NCBI RefSeq assembly: GCF_021535045.1
Contig: NZ_CP091056.1
Location: forward strand, 2,542,001 to 2,606,000
Length of the DNA stretch: 64,000 nucleotides
Reading direction: 5' to 3'
Source of the DNA: Ornithinimicrobium sp. INDO-MA30-4
GTDB lineage: Bacteria; Actinomycetota; Actinomycetes; Actinomycetales; Dermatophilaceae
The position numbers and the translations under genes are program-made. Below the pieces are notes generated by a model. That model saw nothing but the letters and a program-made list of their open reading frames with translations. It was not told where the DNA came from and searched no databases. Shown here one piece after another: positions 58,470-64,000 of this stretch; the first letter of the stretch is position 1, and every line of letters begins with the position of its first letter.

Positions 58470-60976
58470 ATGTTCGAACGGTTTACCGACCGGGCCCGCC
58501 GGGTTGTAGTTCTCGCGCAGGAAGAAGCGCGAATGCTCAACCACAACTACATCGGCACCGAGCACATCTTGCTCGGCCTGATCCACGAGGGCGAAGGGGT
58601 CGCCGCAAAGGCCCTTGAATCCCTCGGCATCTCACTAGATGCTGTCCGCAACCAGGTGCAAGAGAGCATCGGCCCCGGCCAGCAGTCCCCAACCGGGCAC
58701 ATTCCTTTCACGCCACGTGCCAAGAAGGTGCTGGAGCTTTCCCTCCGTGAGGGTCTGCAGTTGGGTCACAACTACATCGGCACCGAGCACATCCTGCTCG
58801 GCCTCATCCGCGAAGGCGAGGGCATGGCTGCCCAGGCGCTGATCGCTTTGGGTGCCGACCTCAACCGCGTGCGCCAGACCGTGATCCAGTTGCTGTCGGG
58901 CTACCAGGGCAAGGAGGCCGCCTCCGCTGGAGTTGGCGCCGGAGCCCAAGAGGGCCAGCAGGCTGGCTCGTTGGTGCTTGACCAGTTTGGTCGCAACCTC
59001 ACCCAGGCTGCCCGCGAGGGCAAGCTTGACCCGGTGATTGGCCGCTCCAGCGAGATTGAGCGCGTCATGCAGGTGCTGTCGCGCCGCACCAAGAACAACC
59101 CTGTCCTCATCGGTGAGCCCGGTGTTGGTAAGACCGCTGTTGTTGAGGGTCTCGCTGCCGACATCGTGCGCGGCGAGGTGCCCGAGACGCTGCGCGACAA
59201 GCAGTTGTACACCTTGGACCTCGGTGCATTGGTTGCCGGTAGCCGCTACCGCGGTGACTTCGAAGAGCGCCTGAAGAAGGTTCTCAAGGAGATCCGCACC
59301 CGTGGCGACATCATTCTGTTCATCGACGAGATTCACACTCTGGTCGGTGCAGGTGCAGCCGAGGGCGCAATTGACGCTGCCAGCATCCTGAAGCCGATGT
59401 TGGCTCGTGGTGAGCTGCAGACCATTGGTGCCACCACGCTGGATGAGTACCGCAAGCACATTGAGAAGGACGCCGCTCTTGAGCGTCGCTTCCAGCCGAT
59501 TCAGGTCAATGAGCCGACGCTGGCGCACGCCATCGAAATCCTCAAGGGCCTGCGCGACCGTTACGAGGCACACCACCGCGTTTCGATCACCGACGGCGCA
59601 TTGGCTGCTGCTGCCAACATGGCAGACCGCTACATCAACGACCGGTTCTTGCCGGACAAGGCCATCGACTTGATCGATGAGGCTGGTGCGCGCTTGCGCA
59701 TCCGTCGGATGACCGCTCCGCCAGACCTGCGCGAGTTCGACGACAAGATCGCGGCCGCCAAGTTGGAGAAGGAGTCGGCCATCGACAGCCAGGACTTCGA
59801 GAAGGCAGCACGTCTGCGCGACGAGGAGCACAAGCTCACCCAGGCGCGCGCTGCTCGTGAGAAGGAATGGAAGGCCGGCGACATGGACGTCGTTGCCGAG
59901 GTCGACGAAGAGCTGATTGCTGAGGTGCTTGCTGCATCGACCGGCATCCCGGTCTTCAAGTTGACCGAGGAAGAGTCCAGCCGTCTGCTGCACATGGAAG
60001 ACGAACTGCACAAGCGCATCGTTGGTATGGACGAGGCCATCAAGGCAATGTCTCAGGCCATTCGACGCACTCGTGCTGGTCTGAAGGACCCGCGTCGTCC
60101 TGGTGGCTCGTTCATCTTCGCTGGTCCGACCGGTGTTGGTAAGACCGAGTTGGCTAAGGCACTCGCCGAGTTCCTGTTCGGTGACGAGGATGCCCTCATC
60201 ACCTTGGACATGTCGGAGTACTCCGAGAAGCACACGGTGTCTCGTATGTTCGGCTCGCCTCCCGGCTATGTCGGCTATGAAGAGGGTGGCCAGCTCACCG
60301 AAAAGGTGCGCCGCAAGCCGTTCTCGGTGGTGCTGTTCGATGAGGTCGAAAAGGCCCACCCGGACATCTTCAACTCGCTGCTGCAGATCTTGGAAGACGG
60401 TCGCTTGACCGATTCCCAGGGACGTGTCGTCGACTTCAAGAACACCGTCATCATCATGACGACCAACTGGGAACCCGCGACATTGCCAAGGGCGTCTCGT
60501 TGGGCTTCAGCCCCGGCGCAGACTCCAGCAGCGACTACGACCGGATGAAGAACAAGGTGACGGATGAGCTCAAGCAGCACTTCCGCCCCGAGTTCCTCAA
60601 CCGTGTTGACGACACCATCGTCTTCCCGCAGCTGACTCAGGTCGAGATCGAGCAGATCGTGGACCTGATGATCGCCAAGGTCGATGTCCGTCTGAAGGAC
60701 CAGGACATGGGCCTGGAGATCACGCCGGCTGCCAAGGCACTGTTGGCCAAGCGCGGGTATGACCCGGTCTTGGGTGCTCGTCCGCTGCGCCGTGCGATTC
60801 AGCGCGACATCGAAGACCAACTGTCCGAGAAGATCCTCTTCAAGGAGATCAGCGCTGGCCAGATCATCTTGGTCGACGCTGTCGGCGAGGGTAAGAAGGC
60901 TGAGTTCACGTTCAGCGGCACCGACAAGTCGGAGTTGCCAGATGTGATCGAGGTTGAGGAACTGCCCTCGGAGTAG
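58470..60976 (+). CDS. clpC: ClpC, Clp protease ATPase subunit (frameshifted)
   Basis: About 835 aa. Two N-terminal Clp repeats ([19 protein letters not shown] and its second copy with [13 protein letters not shown] twice), AAA domain 1 with Walker [17 protein letters not shown], a middle UVR-like segment ([15 protein letters not shown]), AAA domain 2 with Walker [15 protein letters not shown], and [10 protein letters not shown]. The frame breaks near 60468 ([12 protein letters not shown] motif, one C short). ATG 58470 follows GGAG. It unfolds proteins for ClpP; it is essential and a drug target in actinobacteria. A hairpin follows at 61001. Confidence 0.95.
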
Positions 60977-61000
60977 TTCTGCACTGAATAGACATCGAAA

Positions 61001-61026
61001 TGGCGGGCCCGGAAACGGGCTCGCCA
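61001..61026 (+). terminator. clpC terminator
   Basis: 11-bp stem TGGCGGGCCCG/CGGGCTCGCCA (one G-U pair) with a GAAA loop, 25 bp past the clpC stop. Confidence 0.7.
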
Positions 61027-61065
61027 ATTCGGCGTTTTGGGCCGCGTCAAGTTATGTGCGGCCCA

Positions 61066-61071
61066 TAGGTT
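61066..61071 (+). promoter_or_regulatory. -10 box of a leaderless promoter for the FemX-like gene
   Basis: TAGGTT, 6 nt, then ATG 61078. Confidence 0.4.
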
Positions 61072-61077
61072 GTCGCT

Positions 61078-62181
61078 ATGGTCAAAGCGTGTCCCTCTCC
61101 TGATTGAAGCCGTCGACCGCAACGCCTACAACGCTGTTGTGGCGCAGATGCCCATCACGAGCCCGCTGCAAAGTTGGGGCTATGGCGAGGCGCGGAAGGT
61201 CATCGGCCAAGAGCCGATGAGGTTCTTCATCCGCCGAGACGGCGAGACCGTTGGCGCGATCCAGTTGATCCGCAAAACGCTGGTCCCCGGTGTGGCCACA
61301 CTGTACGCCCCCGCGGCCCGGCGCTGCAGACGCTGGACGATTTGCCCGAGGTCGCCAAGGCAATCAAGAAGATTGCCCGGCGCACCGATATTCACGTCAA
61401 GATTGAGCCTTCAGTGCCGATCTTGGCTGGGACCGAAGCCACCCAAACGGACCTTGACGAAGAGCAGTCGGTGATTCCGGCCGCTCTGGGACCGTTCAAG
61501 CGTGGTGTCGCCGAGCAGCCAGAGCACACCATCTTGGCCGATCTCAGTGCTAGTGAAGACGAACTGTTTAACGGCCTGCACAAAATGGCCAGGCGCAACG
61601 TCCGTGGCTCGCAGCGCATGGGCGTTGAAGCGGGGCGCGATGACGACTTCGAGGGCTTCTGGGACATCTTCACGGCGACCAACGAGCGTGCCCAGTTGGG
61701 CTCTTTCCCGCGGGCCTACTACGAAACGCTGCTGCGTGAAGCGAATGGCGATGGCAGTGAGGCATACATCGTGCTGTCCCGACATGAGGGCCGACCGCTA
61801 GCCGGGGGCATGTTCCTCGCTATCGGTGACTCAACCTGTTACCTCTATGGCGGTTCGATCCGTGATGACCGCCCGCCGCTAGAGGGGCAGAAGCGCAAGG
61901 ATACCAAGGCCCCTGACGCGTTCTACTGGGAGTCGATGCGGGATGCCAAAGCGCACGGCTACACGACGTTCGACTTCTGGGGCATCCCGCGTTTGTTGGA
62001 TGAATCCAAGCACTCGTACGGCGTGTTCAAGATGAAGTTGAAGTTCAGCACCAAGCGCTACTGGTACCCGGCCTATGACTTGGCGCTCAGCCCGGTCAGC
62101 CCAGTGCTGCAAAAGGCACTGAAGGTGCGCAAGCAGTATGTGAACTATCGCTCGCGCGGCACCACTGACGACATTCTGTGA
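61078..62181 (+). CDS. FemX/FemAB-like peptidyltransferase (frameshifted)
   Basis: About 366 aa with a double GNAT-like fold. SPLQSWGYGEARKVIGQEPMRFF near the N-terminus, HKMARRNVRGSQRMGVE (typical FemAB motif 'KTRRNIRKA'), LGSFPRAYYETLLRE, PLAGGMFLAIGDSTCYLYGGS, and FDFWGIPRLLDE ... VFKMKLKF at the C-terminus mark the lipid II amino-acid transferase family. Breaks lie near 61095 and 61317. ATG 61078 or GTG 61089 is the start. It probably adds an amino acid to the peptidoglycan stem peptide using aminoacyl-tRNA; lack of substrate residues known to me leaves which one open. Confidence 0.85.
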
Positions 62182-62182
62182 C

Positions 62183-63064
62183 TTAACCGGGGAGCCGGTA
62201 ATGCCCTGCGGGAGCTTTCTCGAGTAGTTGATCCGCAAGGAGCGATGCCACACAGCGCTCGCGCTGCTCGGCATCGGCCCAGGCTAGCGAGAGTTGCTCG
62301 GCCGGGATTGGCTGATCGCGTGATCGCAGCACCTGCAGCAGGGCACCTCTGCATTGGCGATCGGTGCCATCCCACGCTTGCCCCTTGCGCGGCGGGCCGG
62401 CATAGGGCGGATAGCCTGCAGCCCGCCATGCGCAGTGTGAGCGAATCGGGCAGACATCGCACTCGGGGAGCGAGCCTTGCAGACGAGAGCGCCCAACTCC
62501 ATGACGCCAGCATTCCAAGCGGCAGCACGTTCGCGATCAGCCGGGACGTTCTCGTGGGCCAATCGCATTTCGGCGCGGTTGAGGCTCATTGCTGGCAGGG
62601 CCTCACCGCTGCGAGCCCGAGCCAACACACGGCGGACATTGGTGTCCACGACGGTGGCTGGGTCGCCAAAGCAAAGGCGCTGACCGCGGCTGCGGTGTAT
62701 TCACCAATGCCGGGCAACGCGCGCAACTCGACGGGGTCGCGGGGCACACGGCCGTCGTGATCTTGGGCGATCAAGGTTGCTGCGGCGTGTAGGCGAAGGG
62801 CCCGGCGTGGATAGCCCAGTCGGCCCCAAGCGCGGACTGCTTCGCCGGAGCTTTCGGCGGCGAGATCACCGGGGTTGGCCAACGGGCCAGCCATTCGTGC
62901 CATACCGGCAAGACCCGCACCACGGGAGTTTGCTGCAGCATGATTTCGCTGACGAGAACACCCCAGGGCGAGCAGTCGGCCGCTCGCCACGGCAGGTCGC
63001 GGGCAGCTCGGGAAAACCAGTCGAGCACTTCAGATTGAAGTTGCTCCTCAACTGCGGAAGTCAC
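62183..63064 (-). CDS. mutY: A/G-specific adenine glycosylase (frameshifted)
   Basis: About 294 aa. DWFSRAARDLPWR, VLVSEIMLQQTPVVRVLPVW, the HhH region ELRALPGIGEYTAAAVSAFA with the catalytic Asp in VVDTNVRRVLAR, and the [4Fe-4S] ligands C-x6-C-x2-C-x5-C. Breaks lie near 62870, 62650 and 62475. Start GTG 63064 overlaps the disA stop (GTGA). It removes adenine mispaired with 8-oxoguanine. The C-terminal NUDIX-like domain is short. The end converges with the FemX-like gene at 1 bp distance. Confidence 0.9.
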
Positions 63065-64000
63065 ACGTAGCGCTCGAGGATGCTGGTCTCGGCCAGTCTG
63101 GAAAGCCCTTCGCGGATGGTGCGGGCGCGGTGTTCGCCCACCCCATCGACCTGAGTAAGGTCGCCAACGCCAGCGGCGAGCAGCGCCTGCAACGTGCCAA
63201 AGTGGATGATCAGTCGAGTAGCTACGGCGATGGGCAAGCGGGGCACCTTGCCCAGGAGACGGTAGCCGCAGGGCGACACCGATGTGTCGAGAGCGTCGCT
63301 TTGAGCAGAGAAGCCCATACACCGAGCGACTTGGGCCAAGTCGAGCAGGTCGGGACCAGAAAGCCGACCCAGGCAGGCCAGGACCTCGCTGGGCGAGCGC
63401 TGCGCGCCACCTTGGCCGGTGTAGTCGCGGGCGACCAACTCACGGTCATTGCCAATCCCGCCGGTGAGCTCGGCCAATTGCAGGCTGATGAGGCGTCCAT
63501 CGACGCCCAACTCCACGGCGTACTGCTCGATCTCACGGCTGATGCGGCTGACCATCTCGAGGCGTTGCAGCACACTGGCGACATCACGCACCGTGACCAA
63601 GTCTTCGATCTCCAGGGCTGACAAGGAGCCCGCAACCTCATCAAAGCGGGAGCGGTAACGCTCTAGGGTCTGCAGGGCTTGGTTAGAGCGCGCCAAAATC
63701 TGACCTGAGTCTTCAAGGACATAACGAACGTCGCCGACGTAGATAGCAACGATGGCCATCGACTGGCTGACTGACACCACTGGGTGACGAGTCTGTTTGG
63801 CCACTCGCTCTGCGGTGCGGTGCCGGGTGCCGCTCTCGCGCGTCTCGATCGTGGGGTCGGGCACGAGTTGGGTGGCTGCGCGGACGATTTTGCTGCCGGC
63901 ACGGTCGAGCACGATCGCGCCGTCCATCTTGGCTAGCTCACGCAAGCGGGTAGCAGAAAACTCGATGTCTAACTGGAAGCCACCCGTGCTGATGGCGGTG
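63061..64000 (-). CDS. disA: DNA integrity scanning protein DisA, diadenylate cyclase (cut by right edge)
   Basis: About 312 residues visible; the N-terminal 45 or so lie beyond the edge. The catalytic DGA motif is in KMDGAIVLD and the RHR motif in TRHRTAERVAKQT, followed by the SVSQSMAIVAIYVG strand, the long central helix bundle, and a C-terminal HhH domain (GVGDLTQVDGVGEHRARTIREGL). It makes c-di-AMP and scans DNA for branched structures. The stop overlaps the mutY start, linking damage sensing and base repair in one transcript. No frame break is seen. Confidence 0.94.
   Translation of the reverse strand, partial: TAISTGGFQLDIEFSATRLRELAKMDGAIVLDRAGSKIVRAATQLVPDPTIETRESGTRHRTAERVAKQTRHPVVSVSQSMAIVAIYVGDVRYVLEDSGQILARSNQALQTLERYRSRFDEVAGSLSALEIEDLVTVRDVASVLQRLEMVSRISREIEQYAVELGVDGRLISLQLAELTGGIGNDRELVARDYTGQGGAQRSPSEVLACLGRLSGPDLLDLAQVARCMGFSAQSDALDTSVSPCGYRLLGKVPRLPIAVATRLIIHFGTLQALLAAGVGDLTQVDGVGEHRARTIREGLSRLAETSILERYV

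Noticed and set aside
58635..60359. A 574-codon open frame on the minus strand opposite clpC
   Set aside because: It is a frame shadow of high-GC coding sequence; clpC on the plus strand has complete family motifs.
1..64000. Programmed frameshifting or an altered genetic code to explain the many breaks
   Set aside because: Breaks occur in both directions at unrelated sites, often at homopolymers, in genes that are not frameshifted in any known organism. TGA, TAG and TAA all act as normal stops in intact genes.
1..64000. Phase-variable genes controlled by homopolymer length
   Set aside because: The runs involved are only 3-5 bases long and hit essential genes, which does not fit phase variation.
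1..64000. CRISPR array, insertion sequence or attachment site
   Set aside because: No spaced direct repeats, transposase motifs or terminal inverted repeats seen; the tRNA-Thr gene is not followed by an integrase or a repeated 3' end.

Overview
This is a 64 kb stretch of chromosome from a high-GC Gram-positive actinobacterium, probably a Micrococcales-type lineage; I do not call a genus. Three things point there. First, the gene content and order (crp, nth, acs, the tad genes, an MrfA-like helicase, topA, holB, ppa, dac, tilS, hpt, ftsH, folE-P-B-K, lysS, lsr2, clpC, mutY, disA) follow the ancestral actinobacterial order as I remember it from Mycobacterium and Streptomyces. Second, lsr2, Ku with LigD-type genes, DUF4244 pilin and the zinc-protease DUF2342 are actinobacterial markers. 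Third, many genes show a -10-like TANNNT box exactly 6 nt before an ATG or GTG, the signature of leaderless transcripts. No prophage, IS element, CRISPR array or rRNA operon is visible. One tRNA gene (Thr, CGT) is present.

A large share of the protein genes, including single-copy essential ones (topA, lysS, ftsH, folE, clpC, tilS), are broken into two to four pieces by one- or two-base indels, often in short homopolymer runs. The homology runs on across each break. This looks like residual sequencing or assembly error rather than gene decay. I therefore give each such gene one span covering the whole coding region and name the approximate break points. Stop and start positions were read from the frame that carries the homology.

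Layout. 1-3.5 kb: NUDIX hydrolase tail, MBL-fold hydrolase, Crp regulator (minus), endonuclease III, CoA-type NUDIX. 3.5-7.2 kb: holin-X-like membrane protein and acetyl-CoA synthetase (both minus), then a catalytically degenerate Fic-like gene. 7.8-13.6 kb: a tad pilus/secretion island (tadA, tadB, tadC, DUF4244 pilin, TadE-like, TadG-like) interrupted by a universal stress protein and a YhiN-type flavoprotein. 13.6-18 kb: LapA-like protein, MrfA-like repair helicase, SAM methyltransferase. 18-26.3 kb: accessory region with two lipoproteins, a TetR regulator with its operator, a heterodimeric ABC exporter, a small secreted protein, a small membrane protein and a disrupted SdpI-like gene. 26.4-34.9 kb: topA, HAD phosphatase, 2H phosphoesterase, PLP-dependent sulfur amino acid enzyme with divergent Lrp regulator, TipA-like regulator, tmk, holB. 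34.9-39.4 kb: secreted peptidase, tRNA-Thr, DUF3352 protein, inorganic pyrophosphatase. 39.4-48.5 kb: PBP4-type carboxypeptidase, DUF2342 protease, tilS, hpt, ftsH, and the folate genes folE, folP, folB, folK with DUF3180. 48.5-54.9 kb: an orphan NuoD paralogue with a MidA/NDUFAF7-like methyltransferase, a cation exchanger, an AlkA-like glycosylase, lysS, a small membrane protein and lsr2. 55-58.3 kb: NHEJ genes (polymerase domain, ligase, Ku) and a FhuF-like Fe-S protein. 58.4-64 kb: clpC, a FemX-like transferase, mutY and disA (cut by the window edge).

DNA repair is the strongest recurring theme (nth, MrfA-like helicase, AlkA, Ku and ligase and polymerase, MutY, DisA). The most interesting hypotheses are the NuoD2-MidA pair, the exporter, secreted protein and SdpI-like cluster, the pseudo-Fic gene beside acs, and the Ku/ligase start codons only 16 bp apart.
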